A program made the translations under genes and the position numbers. A stretch of DNA of 64,000 bases from Tenebrio molitor. Its lineage: Eukaryota > Arthropoda > Insecta > Coleoptera > Tenebrionidae. Where the stretch lies: NCBI RefSeq assembly GCF_963966145.1, contig NC_091049.1, positions 25,482,001-25,546,000 of the forward strand, in the 5' to 3' direction. The notes under the pieces were generated by a model. It was not told the origin of the DNA. It searched no databases and saw only the letters and a list, made by a program, of their open reading frames with translations. Every line of letters begins with the position of its first letter. The first letter of the stretch is position 1. Below are positions 10,716-21,439 of this stretch, in pieces.

Positions 10716-11383
10716 GAGATGCTGTAAAAATAAATAAAGTATCTGAGGGACACTTTCAGAAAGGCGTTGGCAAAATGTCCAAAACCCAAATCTGGAGACG
10801 AGGGGGGGATTGTGATAACCCCCAAGTGGCCGTACTTTCAAAGCTTGCTCTTTTTAAAAGATCAGTTCACCTCCCGGAGATCTACATCTAATTTGCCAAC
10901 CACTTCGTTAGGTATAGACAGTTTGGAAGATGTGCATGATTCACCTGAGAGCGAAGGTGCACCTATCCCAAGTTCGGCCGATATAGATGAGATTCAGGGA
11001 CTGGAGTCCCAATCGCCAGTTTATTTTGATTGGGAGCCCACGCCGCAATCGCCAATTTCTAATGAACAACCTACTGTTTCACTTCCGGCAGAAAAAGGAA
11101 AAAGTCTAATGATTTGATAGGGCAAGCTCTTTTAAATGTAGAGACGGAGAAGTTGCGCCTCCTACAGAACAAGGAGAAAGCACCTATCGAGAAGCCTTTG
11201 GATAAAGATAGGTGTTTTTTCGAAAGCATTTTGCCCCATGTCCAAAAATTGAGTCCCCTTAGAAAATTACAGTTTAGATCCCAAGTTCAAGAACTTGTGA
11301 TCTCATATGGTCATATGCCTACTTGCTTGCTGTGTTGTATCGTACGCTTCGATCGGTACGATTATAATGATGTTATTAAATAA
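10716..11383 (+). pseudogene. MADF-BESS protein gene fragment, frameshifted
   Basis: After an acceptor-like TTTGTAG, one frame gives the tail of a MADF (Myb/SANT-like) domain: KWPYFQSLLFLKDQ, then an acidic Ser/Pro-rich linker (GIDSLEDVHDSPESEG). Near 11,110 a one-base loss shifts the frame. The next frame (from about 11,114) continues with DRCFFESILPHVQKL and LQFRSQVQELVISY, a BESS motif. MADF-BESS proteins are arthropod DNA-binding regulators. The N-terminal MADF helices are missing or lie in an upstream exon I cannot see, and the part before KWPYF is also out of frame. Most likely a dead gene or transposed exon. It sits beside a solo LTR and is duplicated at 34,380-35,047. Confidence 0.75.
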
Positions 11384-11939
11384 TGTAAACGGATTTAAAC
11401 TTAACAAAAAATAGATTTACATATTACGAATTTGTGACAACTACAAGGCGTCTTGAACGTTTAGCTGCTCAAGTAGAAGTGACGCTTTACAATACAAGTT
11501 TTGTGCAGCCCCTAAAGAAGCTGCAAGGGTAGCGGTCATAAACCCCCATTAAAATATGAAAGAAAACGTGGGTGGTCGAAGACAACTCTTTATGATATAA
11601 TATACTATTATATGCCACTTTTAGGGATTATTGTGCCGACAAAGGCATCGAGAAACATAAAATTATAACCAACAAAAATTCCGCCCCCAATGAATGGTTG
11701 TTATGAACGTTTTGTTGAAATTTAATATTTAAAATAAAAATTCTTAATTGAGCGAATCTATTCGAACCACTACAGTACCATGAAATAATTAACATGTCAA
11801 TTGAGAAACAGTTGATATAATTTTATGGCTTTTACCACAAAAAACGCTTGCGTATAGACAGCTTTCTTTTTCACCCTATCATGATAGAGTTTACTTTTAA
11901 CCTGCCAAAATTATGGTTTCGACTATTAAATCTTGATAA
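11384..11939. other. Intergenic, shared block
   Basis: No gene. The block from about 11,590 (TATGATATAATA...) is shared with 21,140-21,440 and 48,885-49,180, so it belongs to the ancestral unit that precedes each Tc1 relic. Confidence 0.5.
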
Positions 11940-12560
11940 ACTCTTCCAGAAATTTTCGGCTTACGTTGTCTGAAAGTCGGCCTCAACCAAATTGAACTGA
12001 TGCAATGCCACACACAATCCGATCGGTCTGCTACTTTGACCTGCACAGTTATTCAGAATCGTTTTTTTTTAATTCTCATCCGGCCGCCTGAACAGTCCGC
12101 CAAGTCCCCGCAGTTTTCTACCACACCTACTCAGGAAATACGGAAGGCCAGGACTGCACAGTTTTTTCTCTGAGGATTTCCGGAGCGTGTACGGAGCGCA
12201 TGTAACATCAGGCAGTTGATTCGATTATGATGATTGATCTCTGACGATTTAGGGTGGCATTTCTCTGACGGCCACCACAGGCTTGCACGTTGTAAATCGT
12301 CGGTCCCTGAATAGTCGTAATTGCATTACATTTGTACCTTATTTTGGGGATGATTTCATTCTGATGCAAAAGAACGCAAAATCTCATACTGCCAGAATAG
12401 TGGCAGTATGGAACTGGCCAACAAGAAGTCCAGACCTGAATCCAAGGGAACATTGTAGGATAATATGGGAAGATGTTTGCAAGAGCAAATGCCTCCTACA
12501 GCTAACCTTCACAAGGTAAGACAGCGAGAGATGGAAATATGGGAAGATATCGATTAGGGA
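11940..12560 (+). pseudogene. Tc1-like transposase relic
   Basis: Broken frames retain Tc1 landmarks: GGISLTATTGLHVVNRRSLN, DFILMQKNAKSHTARIV and SPDLNPREH. In the second catalytic block the usual Asp after FILMQ is replaced (QKN). The final Glu of the DD34E triad survives in PREH. Many frameshifts and stops make it inactive. Related relics with slightly different decay are at 21,440-22,160, 35,604-36,224 and 49,185-49,915, each just 3' of an ankyrin gene, so the transposon was present before the gene family expanded. Confidence 0.8.
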
Positions 12561-12902
12561 GCAACAATAAGGGGCCTGATTGAGAGTATGTACCCGTTTT
12601 TAATTTTTTTTTGCAGTCCTCAAGTTTAATATTTTTATTAAAGTTTGGAAAATTGTTAAAAGTGTCAGTGATAAAATTGTTCAAGCAGTTAAGGATTCCT
12701 GGATTGTTAAAGGTACCCAAATCTGATGGTTCTGGAATTAAAATTGGTAGGTATGTATTTCGAAATTCTAAGGTAGTGCGTAACTTTGTGAAGAAGTTTA
12801 TGATGTGTAAAAATAAGTTACACAAACGGGATATTTTAGTAGTACATAATTCACATTGTCAATTCTCAATAATTTTGTTATAATCTAAAAGCAAATCTTA
12901 TA

Positions 12903-13190
12903 CAGGCTGTTTGATAAAAAACGCCTCAACCTATAACTTTTTTATTTATTATCCGATTTCAATGAACAAAAAAACCGAAGATATGGTTTTTCATGCGCTA
13001 CGAAGCAGCCATAAAATAATTTTTTTTTTGCGATATTTTCAGTAGCTTACTATAGTCAACTTTTTTTTTTTAAATGGACACATGTAGTTTTTTAGGCTTA
13101 GTCTGATAAAGTTTTTTTTTCTGAATCTAACGATGTATTAAAAATTATCGTTTGGTTCATAGCTGACTGAAAAAAAAATAAAACAATTTT
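12903..13190. mobile_element. Truncated CAGGCTGTTT MITE inside an ankyrin-gene relic
   Basis: It starts CAGGCTGTTTGATAAAAAAC after TA. It replaces the sequence that in A-2 runs from exon 4 to exon 3 (22,470-22,585). No clear right terminal repeat, so insertion was accompanied by deletion. It contains a T-rich arm resembling the arms of 3,915-5,163 (AGTCAACTTTTTTTTTT). Copy B is at 36,567-36,854. Confidence 0.55.
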
Positions 13191-13194
13191 TAAT

Positions 13195-13223
13195 TGTCGA
13201 TAACCCCTTGGAAGCACCATTTT
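13195..13223 (-). pseudogene. Relic of ankyrin-gene exon 3 (gutted gene)
   Basis: The polypyrimidine-CAG acceptor and the first 28 or so bases of exon 3 (minus strand AAAATGGTGCTTCCAAGGGG) are recognisable next to 12,560-12,900, which matches the 3' flank of A-2. The ankyrin exon is absent: a TTAA-flanked element begins at 13,260 where exon 2 would start. This is a third gene unit per duplicate that lost its coding core. Copy B is at 36,859-36,887. Confidence 0.6.
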
Positions 13224-13259
13224 CTGTAAAAGATATTTTTAAATATTGAGGCAGTTTAA

Positions 13260-13980
13260 GGATGAACTGGAGTAACATTGAAAAATGGCGAAAATGGCTC
13301 AAAATTGGTACTAGAGTCCTTCTATCCATGCTAAAGCACTGTGCCAAATTAAAAAAAAATTGATCGAGGAATTTTAAAGTTATTACCTTTTAAAGTTTCG
13401 GGATATTTTACACGCATTCTTATGAGAAATCGATCAATGCTCGTATATAAATTGAAAAAAAAACATATTTCAAAATGGCCAATTTTTCTTAAATTTTTCA
13501 CACATGAAGTATCGATATCGTAGAATGTTCTAATGAATTTACAAAAAAAGTTGGTTGAGGATTTTCCAATTAATCGCTAATTATATGTGGAAAAACACGG
13601 TTTTTGAGGTTATGTACCTGTTTTAATTTCAATAAAAAGTGAACAAAACGCATATAATTGACGTCGGTATGCAATATTACACTCATATCGCACGTTTTAC
13701 CACAGTTACGTTAAGAACTTTAACAGAAATGCAATGAAAATTGAATTCAGTGTGCTTCTGTTTACTTTTACGTACAGCCTTAGTCAAAAGATTGTAAAAT
13801 CACATGTAAGTAATTATCTAAATATCAAGAAAATAAAGACAAAATTTACTTGCAACTGATTACAATTCGTTTCCAAAAATTAAAAACTTTTTTTTCAAAT
13901 ATTGATATCTCGTTATAAACGTTTCATAGCATAATAAGAATTCCGCAACTTTTTGCTGAGATTGTTACTCCAGTTCATCC
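13260..13980. mobile_element. TTAA-flanked non-autonomous element
   Basis: The ends GGATGAACTGGAGTAAC (13,260) and its exact complement (to 13,980) lie between TTAA duplications (13,256-13,259; 13,981-13,984). TTAA targets define piggyBac and Kolobok-type elements. 721 bp, no transposase. Copy B is at 36,924-37,644. Confidence 0.85.
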
Positions 13981-14020
13981 TTAAGATCTGAACCGGTTGA
14001 TAGTTAGAAAGAGGTAAAAT

Positions 14021-14048
14021 AAAGTCCCTAGATATATCTAGGGACTTT
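14021..14048. repeat. 28-bp perfect palindrome
   Basis: Perfectly self-complementary sequence centred on CTAGATATATCTAG, just right of the TTAA element. Copy B is at 37,685-37,712. Function unknown. Confidence 0.7.
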
Positions 14049-14106
14049 AAGGTAAAAGTGTTGACAACGCTGCATTTGACAGTGTTCGCATTAACTTGAC
14101 CTACAG

Positions 14107-14401
14107 TGCATTCACTTTTGTTTTAGACCAGAGTAGGCTATGGAAATTTGGCGAGTTGTATGGTAAGACTGTGGCTGAATGACAATATACATCATGTATA
14201 ATATGTGTATATATGTGTATTTAGTGATAAATGTAAATATTGCACAAATTTAAAACTAATTTACCTTAACACTTAATAATAATGTCAAATTTGACACTGG
14301 CAGTTCGAACAATTTTGATTTTGTTATTTTGACATAGCCACGATACCAATATTTAAAAACATTAAAATAGCCTACTCTGGTCTAAAACAAAAATGAATGT
14401 A
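14107..14401. mobile_element. Foldback MITE, GTTTTAGACCAGAGTAGGCT ends
   Basis: Inverted ends (about 35 bp) share TTTTGTTTTAGACCAGAGTA. Its internal TTAA (14,266-14,269) is the empty site of the YqaJ-bearing element inserted in copy B. Confidence 0.75.
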
Positions 14402-15439
14402 TTATAACTTTTAATTTTCTGCAAGACCAAAATTCGGCAGTGTTGCCACGTGTGCATCCTATGTAAAATGCAGCGCTGGTGGATCTTCGATAAACACCGT
14501 TCACGTTATGTCAGTTACGTTTATGCTATTACGAAAATGAACCTTTCATGGTAAATTTCAAATTTGCCAAATTTCATTGTTACCAACGGATTCAGTCATT
14601 CTTGATCACACCGTACCAAATTGAATGAAAAATTTCCATGACCTCTCATTATGCCAAAACAACGTGAATGCATTTTATGTAAACAAATTATATCTACCAA
14701 GTGACTGTAAGTGTTTGTGATTTTTTTTGGTGTTATGTTGGCAACATATTGTAAGTTTTATGTTGGCATAGGTACCTATTTTTAAATTCAAATATGTGAA
14801 ATCAAAAGTCACAAAACAAAGTTGTCATAATCACACTTTATTTTTTAAAATGGATTTTACTACTGACACGTTTATTGTAATGACTTATTTTCAAAGCGAA
14901 TTGCAAAATGCCAATTAATTCACGTTAGTAAAACTTGTTTTCCCCATTTTTTTGCAAAATCTTTTTTGCAATATTCATTTTTCACAGCAACACCAAACAT
15001 CAAAAACCCTAACCTCAAAAATGACACATTAACAGTGACGAGGCTTACCAATTGCTCAGATTCAGGGATGCCAACCTATTAAATTTGTTGCAATCATTTA
15101 TAGTTACCTGATACGTTCAGAGCACTGGGTTCTTGTACTGGCAGTACAGTGTTTTCAGAAATTACAAGACATTCCAAATTTGGTGGTTACAGTATTTAAA
15201 TTGTTTTAAATTATGAGGTAGAAAAAAATTCTCGTTTTAAAGATTTCACTTAAGACTTTTTTTGCAGTTCCGTCGATAATTAAAAATTAGTAGGTTCAGA
15301 TCGTGCAGGTGCAATCAACTTGGACAAAAAATTACTTAGCTTGCAGTCAAAATCCGTTCCCAGTGAAAGGAACATTACCTACCAAAACTTTGCGAATAGA
15401 TCTGAGGTCAATAAACAGTGACCGATTTTTGAACGATTT

Positions 15440-15560
15440 GTTTTAACAGTTATTTAAGATTAAGTGTAAAAAGTTATCCTTATTGTACGAACGGGTTTAA
15501 AATACGAGCGAAGTACGAGCGAGTATTTTAAAGGATGTGAGTGCAATAAAGACGTATGTC
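15440..15560. repeat. Dispersed palindromic repeat
   Basis: It contains a near-palindrome (AAAATACGAGC...GCGAGTATTTT) and is shared with 56,430-56,540 and, in copy B, about 41,540-41,660. No gene. Confidence 0.55.
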
Positions 15561-15865
15561 TTAGGTACAACATTTTATCTACGATTGTGAGATCATCCCA
15601 CCGGTTTTAACATAAATTTGTATAAAATAATTTGTTTCTATAGCAGATGTTAAAGTGTGCTTTTATCTATTCAAATCAAAAGGTCAAGTAGCATTTTAAC
15701 CGCATGGGTGGATAAAGTGCTACTTTAACAGCAAGGGTAGATAAAGTAATTAATTTTTTTTATTAACAACGCTCATACGAGATTTTAAAACCTGACACGA
15801 TTAGAAATGATTAAAAAAAAGTTTCAATAATAAAATACAAATGCTATAGAAAGAAATTGAATATT

Positions 15866-15967
15866 GTACACGACGATAAAATTTAATTATCTTTTCGAGT
15901 GTACCTAATTAGCATCTGGACTAAAAAAAGCTCTCGAAGATAAAATACAATTTTATCGTCTTGTATA
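15866..15967. repeat. 102-bp inverted repeat
   Basis: Arms of about 34 bp share GACGATAAAATT and CGAG and face each other across roughly 35 bp. Copy B is near 41,960-42,062. Confidence 0.6.
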
Positions 15968-16337
15968 CTAATAACTATTTATTAACGGTCGCTGGAGTGA
16001 AAAATTTTGGCGGAAAAAAAAATCCCATGAAATTTTTCTACTTTCGCTTTAATTCAAACTACTAAACAGTAACAGAATGTGAAAAATTGATGTTCAAAAT
16101 TTGATTACTTCATTAATTACCTATTCAACGCACAGTTTTATAGTCGTAACCATCATTTATTTACATTTATTTACAAAATTTTTCTTGTAAATTATTCAAA
16201 TCCAAATCAGTATCCCGCGAGTTACACAATTGTTGAGGCCACAAAACCGACGCATTCGTAACCAGTTCACGGTCACATTCTGTTGAGGTTTGGCCGAATT
16301 TTTCCGTTTACACATTTACAAAAAGAAACCATCTTAC

Positions 16338-16453
16338 CTGAGGCACTTGTTCAACATTTCCCGGACTTCAATCGCGCACTTTTTTCTTTCTTCTGCAACG
16401 TCAGGCGCTGTGCAAATTTGAACTGCGTTACGAAACGTCCAACACCTTGATCG
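16338..16453 (-). CDS. Possible orphan exon, unknown protein
   Basis: An open minus-strand frame contains APDVAEERKKCAIEVREMLN and ends at an excellent donor (CTCAG, then GTAAGATGG). Codon usage looks protein-like. A following candidate acceptor (CCTCAACAG) 66 bp on is out of phase with the next open stretch (16,160-16,280, containing NASVLWPQQLCNSRDTD). In copy B the donor region is rearranged (near 42,430), removing the C-terminal codons. I do not recognise it. Likely a decayed exon. Confidence 0.25.
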
Positions 16454-17478
16454 TCAATGAAATATCATTGACATAAAACCGAAAGTTTCGACTGATTTTT
16501 TAACCGATCTCAATTTCAAAACGCGTAGTAATTGCCTGCGGGGGTCCGGGTGATCTTGTTGACTGTTTCATCAAACGTCGCTCTGATTGTTTAAATATCG
16601 GTGCAACGAAGTGTTTATGTTTACGAAAAGAGTTTGTACAGCGAGGCGAATGCGGTTTGGGACATGAATAAAAAATTATTTTTTACCGTTTGCGTGTTTC
16701 GTTGCGAACTAAGTGGAGCGAGATCCTGCCGCGTCCAGAATTTTAATTTCTGGTTCCGGTGCAGACGAGGATACAGAATGGGTCTAGAAAATGGTACTTG
16801 CGGAACGTGGGTTTGTATTTTTTCAACCCAGAAAAGTAGGTATTCAGCTCGGTCAAGCTCACTGCAAAGGAAATGACTCCAAAGACCTAGGTTCAAGAGA
16901 GTACAGGTCATCGAAAAAAATACCTAATCGTATCATATAGTATTCCACAAGACTCCATCCTTGGGCCATTGTTTATAATTAATATTTCTTTTATTTCGGG
17001 TATCAATTTTTACTGACATTACAATAAGAGTCTAGCTTGTTCTTTATTAGTTCCATGGATAGGAAAAAAATGAAACATTTGCAGATTATTGAGATAAATC
17101 GAATGTTTTTAGATGCTGCTATTTAGTGTAACGAAAAGATCAATTTCTTCTACAAAGAAGAAGATAACACGTGTTCAATTGAAAAGTTCATCAAATTGGC
17201 TTTGATCTTTGTTGCTATCTTTGTCTAACTAACTTAAATTACGATGTTGTTGTCTTTTAAAAAATAAAGTCGAAGCCAACTTGATGAACATTTCAATTGA
17301 ACACTTGTTATTTTTTTACATTTTTACTTGTTATTTTTACTTTATTACCTGATTACTCTACCTCTAACAATTATTGTGTCAATTTGACAGAGAATAATTT
17401 TAAACTTTCGAGTCTTTTTGATAAGGTTGTAAAATTTTTATATCAACAAGAAAGAAATATGTGACTTGGTCACAAATA
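16454..17478. other. No supported gene
   Basis: Two overlapping antisense frames near 16,600-16,910 have no recognisable domain. Bases 17,150-17,310 form a loose inverted repeat (GTGTTCAATTGAAAAGTTCATC near 17,170 and GATGAACATTTCAATTGAACAC near 17,283), probably another MITE. Confidence 0.4.
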
Positions 17479-17480
17479 CA

Positions 17481-17609
17481 GAGTAGGCATTTCACGAGTG
17501 ACAGTGAGCCCGATGGAATTGAAAATGCAACCCACAATACATTTCCGAAAAAAGCTGGCCACTGAAATTAAAATATCCAGCTTTTATTATCAGTCGTGAA
17601 ATACCCTGT
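17481..17609. mobile_element. Small TA-flanked MITE
   Basis: Inverted ends CAGAGTAGGCATTTCACGA and complement TCGTGAAATACCCTG, flanked by TA. In copy B its right terminal region received the 1,439-bp insertion at 43,692. Confidence 0.6.
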
Positions 17610-17956
17610 ATTTTGAAAGAGTCAAGAAACGATTACCGTTATTTCTTAAAAATGTGCGTTTTTATATGCATTTAAATAAACAAGAAAGTTATTAATTAAG
17701 AGTTATTATGAAAGATAAATTAAGAAGATGTTGCAAGAAAATAAGTCTTAGAATAATGTTTAAAAATAAGTTACATAAACAGAATATTTTAGAAGTAAGT
17801 ACATAATTCACGTTGTCAATTGTCAAAAATGTTGTGCTATAACCGTAGAGGGGCTATAACCTAAAACCAAATTTAGAAATTCTTGTAGAAATCGTGTCTA
17901 TTTTGTTCGGTCCCACATGTTTAACATTTTCCATAAATATAAGCAAACGTAAAATA

Positions 17957-18101
17957 TCAGGGTTGTCGTCGAAGTGGAGCTTCTTCATGACCGGTTCCAC
18001 CTGAAAAATTGTCTATTATATTTATGGAACTAAAATAATGTATTAATTACTTTGGAAAAATGGGGCACTTTTCGTCGATTTCCCCTTGGGAGCATCATTT
18101 T
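17957..18101 (-). CDS. Ankyrin gene A-1, exons 3 and 4
   Basis: Exon 3 is 18,051-18,101 (51 nt, acceptor TTTTACAG, donor GTAATT after A). Exon 4 coding is 17,957-18,000 (acceptor TTTTTCAG, stop TGA). The phase from exon 2 runs through both and gives a C-terminus containing GTGHEEAPLRRQP. The equivalent exons of A-2 and B-2 use a stronger donor (CAAG/GTAATC). Substitutions between paralogues in exon 4 include silent ones in this frame, which supports it. A second open frame also crosses exon 4, so the terminus is not certain. Confidence 0.55.
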
Positions 18102-18156
18102 CTGTAAAAGATTTTTTTTAATATTGACACAATATATCAAATATCACATCAGTTAC

Positions 18157-19114
18157 CTCGAATCGTGAGCTTTTCTATCTTGGAATCTAGATCCAGTGAA
18201 TTCATATAAACGGCAAAGTCGTCGTCTTTAGCCATTTTTTCTTTAATCTCAGCTTCAGCTAATCGTTGATCAGCTCCGGATTCAATTAACAATCGGAAAG
18301 ATCGCAAATCGGAATTTTTCAAAGCGGTAGACAAAAGCGTTTGACCATTTTTATTTTTTTGGTTGACATCTGCTCCTTGCTTTATAAAATATTCTACCAT
18401 ATCTACCTGTTCCAATTCTAATGAACATACAAGTAAACTGTTTGCAAGTGTTGCGTCTACTTTGACGCCTTTTTCAATCATGCTATTGAGTATTTCAAAA
18501 TTACGTTTTTCCATGCACACTTTTAGAGGAAGATTACCATTTTTATCAGCTAAATTTATGTCGGCACCTCTTTTTATTAGATATTTTGTAATATCCGAAT
18601 GACTTCGCTCAATAGCACGAATTAAGGGAGTTCCTGAAGACACTACATTAAGGGGAGCTCCCCTTTCTACCAATAACTGTACCACATCTAAATAGCCTAA
18701 ATCAATGGCATGTAATAAAGCTGTATGAATTGTCAATTCAGCACCGTGATCCAACAGGAGATTTATTATCTTTTTGTTTTTTGTGTCCACTGCCCAATAT
18801 AAAGGAGTTTTGCCATTTTTATCCGGTTTGCAGGTATTTGCACCCAAAATTATTAATTTCTCGCTAATTTGATAAAACCCCCTTTTGATACTGATGATCA
18901 AAGGATTCTTTCTTCCTACATTGGGATTTACACCTTTTTCGAGCAAAAACAGGACAAGGGGAAGATTATTCCAACACACTACGAACTCGAGTGGTGTATA
19001 TTTAACGGACCAGTGTGAGAAACCAAACACAATTTTACTCATGTTATAACCTTCTCTCAACATTTGGGTGAGAACAGTGGTATCACTGTTCACTAGAGCA
19101 CAGTGTAATCGGTT
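18157..19114 (-). CDS. Ankyrin-repeat protein A-1, main exon
   Basis: The 958-nt exon starts after TTTTAG at 19,115-19,116 and ends before GTAACT at 18,156. It is phase 0 in and phase 1 out. It encodes about 319 residues beginning NRLHCALVNSDTT and carries roughly eight ankyrin repeats, with signatures KTPLYWAVDTKN, TPLIRAIERSHSD, GADINLADKNGNLPL and GADVNQKNKNGQTLL. Ankyrin arrays bind partner proteins. No catalytic domain, signal peptide or membrane segment is seen. The repeat near residue 65 is shortened (NVGRKNPLII, where paralogues have a GDTPLII loop). The ends of the exon resemble B-1 and the centre resembles A-2 and B-2, which suggests gene conversion. An in-frame GTG at 19,091-19,093 is not the start: translation most likely begins in the leader exon at 19,987. 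Confidence 0.88.
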
Positions 19115-19224
19115 CTAAAACATAACAACATATTAAACAAACTGGAAATAAACAATACGGGTTGCAAAATGTAAGATAAAAGTTCTAAAAATGCAGCTAT
19201 AATGAAACAATTTTCAAAATCTGA

Positions 19225-19410
19225 CATTTAGAACTCGAAGAGGTAGATAAAGAAGCATTAGCAGAAAAGAAGACCAAAATGGACGATGCTCGGCCAGCAA
19301 ATCTAAATTTTAATTTTTCCGTTACCAGCGGGATGACTGAATCTATTAGATCAATGATATTGTGGCCAGACCATTCATATGCAAAGAAGAATGCCACAAA
19401 CTTGACATAA
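19225..19410 (+). pseudogene. Antisense conserved fragment in intron 1 of A-1
   Basis: After an acceptor-like ACATTTAG it reads LEEVDKEALAEKKTKMDD, then PANLNFNFSVTSG, and stops near 19,408. It is homologous to 1,050-1,264 and 46,905-47,060. Unknown protein. Confidence 0.4.
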
Positions 19411-19469
19411 ATATTAGTACACCATCACGGCTATACACTTATTTTCCAACAACAAATTAACAAATAAAA

Positions 19470-19640
19470 AATTTATTGGGAAATCTCAATATCGTATAGT
19501 GTCTCCTCGAGCTTGAATTACAGCTTCCATTCGTCATGGCAATTCCTTCAAAAAGGTGTTGAATGACAGCTTGATTTATTTCTTCCCATTCTTGAATGAC
19601 TGCTGCACTTAGGTATCTCAAGTGTGCAGGAGCAGAAACA
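19470..19640 (-). pseudogene. Tc1-like transposase C-terminus relic
   Basis: The minus strand reads LRYLSAAVIQEWEEINQAVI followed by QHLF, and in a second frame a tail like AVIQARGDTIRY. These match the C-terminal region of Tc1 transposases. Frameshifted, in intron 1 of A-1. Copy B is at 47,200-47,370. Confidence 0.65.
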
Positions 19641-19948
19641 ATGTGTAGAAAATTCTCAAAAATTGTTAAAAAGCAATCAGACTTGGAATATAAATATTTT
19701 TAGCTTGTCTTAAATGAAAAAGTAATTTAGCACTGTAAGGTTTGAAGAAAAAAGAGTGTAAAACAGAAAATTCAAATTTCGAATTTTTTATCTTGTATTT
19801 ATCTAAATGAAATTTCTTGTTGTCTTTATTCAAGATCGGGAACTTTTGAATCATTTTCAATATCGATAATTCTGGTTATCACATAATTTTTTACAAAAGT
19901 AATAAATACAGCATTGGTAAATATGTATGTTGAAAAATATTTTCTAAC

Positions 19949-19987
19949 CTCATTTTTGTTATCCAATGTTACCATAGACGGATCCAT
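19949..19987 (-). CDS. Leader exon 1 of ankyrin gene A-1
   Basis: Thirteen codons from ATG at 19,987 (MDPSMVTLDNKNE), then donor GTTAGA, phase 0. This joins in frame to NRLHCAL of exon 2, giving a predicted protein of about 363 residues. The same position in B-1 reads MDLSMVTYHSAEW, and in the far-right gene MDPKEKKRTLPLSQ. The leader differs in every gene while upstream DNA is conserved. Confidence 0.6.
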
Positions 19988-19994
19988 CACAAAA

Positions 19995-20095
19995 TAATAT
20001 ATCTCAAACTTTGTTGGGTAAATTAGTAAAACACCCGAAATATACCAAACTAAACAACAGAATTGTCTCAGATAACCAAAACAGATAATAAAAAT
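19995..20095 (-). promoter_or_regulatory. Conserved promoter/5' UTR block of A-1
   Basis: It shares ACTTTGTTGGGTAAATTAG and ACACCCGAAATATACCAAAC with the blocks at 47,740 and 63,900 and partly with 6,860 and 30,524. It lies just upstream of the leader ATG. Confidence 0.5.
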
Positions 20096-20129
20096 CAAAA
20101 CTGCGCAAGTTAATGTGTTCACGTGCTCA

Positions 20130-20856
20130 AAGTTCTCAGTTTCTAATTATAAGAATTCAATGATATAGAAGTAACGACAAGTTTCATAATAGGAGGTATT
20201 TTGATTGATATGCTTATCATCATTTATCAGTTAATCTTGAATCACGGTTTTTGTCGTTCTGGTATTAGCGGTACCTAGTTTATATAACGAGTCGTTGGCG
20301 AGTTATTTAAAGCTCACAAGTGCAAAAAAGAAGCTTTAGACACGAATTTTGTACATAATTTTTTGTAATACCTAATATTAGAAGATATTGAAGATATTGC
20401 ACTCTGGCTTCGCTAGGTCTGTCTTACCGTCATCTGGAATAAGTCTAAGCAATATGTCCAACAGTACTATAAACTAAAACTATAAATTTATTGAAATATG
20501 AATACTTTTATCCAACACCTGTTTATTATGAAGTCGTAATAATGCCGATTTTGAATATATTATGAGGTCTATGAAACCCTAGTGGACTTATGAACCCTTA
20601 ATTAAACTGTTTTTATAAAATTAAACAGTTTAGAGAGAATTGAACAGTTTATTGAACATAAAAAAATGTAATACATACATAAAATTAGAATTAAAATTAG
20701 AACAACTCTTTTTTTGGCTGTGACTTCTTCAACATTATTCGGTGTTGGATAAAACTATGTATTACTCGTGCCTTAACAGCAAATAAGTCACTCAAGAAAT
20801 ATTAGCCCACTCGAGCAAGCTCTCGTGACTAAACATTTCTTTGGTGACTTATTTGC
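20130..20856. other. Intergenic sequence
   Basis: No gene found between the A-1 promoter block and the hAT MITE. It includes short inverted and direct runs of AAACTGTT/AACAGTTTA near 20,600. Matches 47,890-48,600. Confidence 0.45.
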
Positions 20857-20864
20857 CTTATTAG

Positions 20865-21057
20865 CAGGGTCCGGACGAAATAGTACCGGACAAGTCAACC
20901 AGTACAACTTTGCGTAATCCCTCGCTCGCACATAAACACGATTCAGCTGGTTCCCTGTTATTGAAAACGAACCAGCTGAATCGTGTTTATATGTGAGTGG
21001 GGTATTACGCAAAGTTGTACTGGTCGACTTGTGCGGTACTATTTCGTCCGGACACTG
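20865..21057. mobile_element. hAT-type snapback MITE with 8-bp duplication
   Basis: The ends CAG(G/T)GTCCGGACGAAATAG are inverted and the two arms are complementary for about 85 bp around a small centre. Flanked by CTTATTAG (20,857-20,864 and 21,058-21,065). The 8-bp duplication and CAG ends indicate hAT transposase in trans. Copy B is at 48,610-48,802. The antisense frames across this hairpin are an artefact of the palindrome. Confidence 0.9.
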
Positions 21058-21439
21058 CTTATTAGACACTTGTATAATAAATACCTCGACTGCGTCTCTG
21101 TCTTCAGTCTCTGGGCTTGCCACAAAAAGACTCACTTCTACTCTTTATGATATAATATGCTATTATATGCCACTTTTAGGGATTACTGTGCCGACAAAGG
21201 CAAGGAGAAACATAAAATTATAACCAACAAAAATTCCGCCCCCAGTGAATGGTTGTTACGAACGTTTTGTTGAAATTAAATATTTAAAATAAAAATTCTT
21301 AATTGAGCGAACCTATTCTAATCATTACAGTACCAAGAAATAATTACCATGTCAATAACAAAAATCGCTTGCGTATAGACAGCTTTCTTTTTCACTCAAT
21401 CATGATAGAGTTTACTTTTCACCTGCCAAAAGTATGATT

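Noticed and set aside
16601..16911. Antisense pair of frames of 91 and 96 aa, partly kept in copy B
   Set aside because: No recognisable domain, broken differently in copy B, start not supported.
17850..18000. Alternative open frame across exon 4 of A-1 (containing KKLHFDDNPDILRLL)
   Set aside because: It is open for about 49 codons and similar in B-1, but it does not match the phase leaving exons 2 and 3, and A-2 and B-2 stop early in that frame. Kept only as an uncertainty on the C-terminus.
18363..18602. Plus-strand frame opposite the ankyrin exon, also at 22,878 and 50,624
   Set aside because: Shadow of the ankyrin coding strand. Its conservation follows from the real gene.
20788..21223. 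Overlapping frames of 115 aa (minus) and 76 aa (plus)
   Set aside because: Both are produced by the palindromic hAT MITE. They read the two arms and have no domain.
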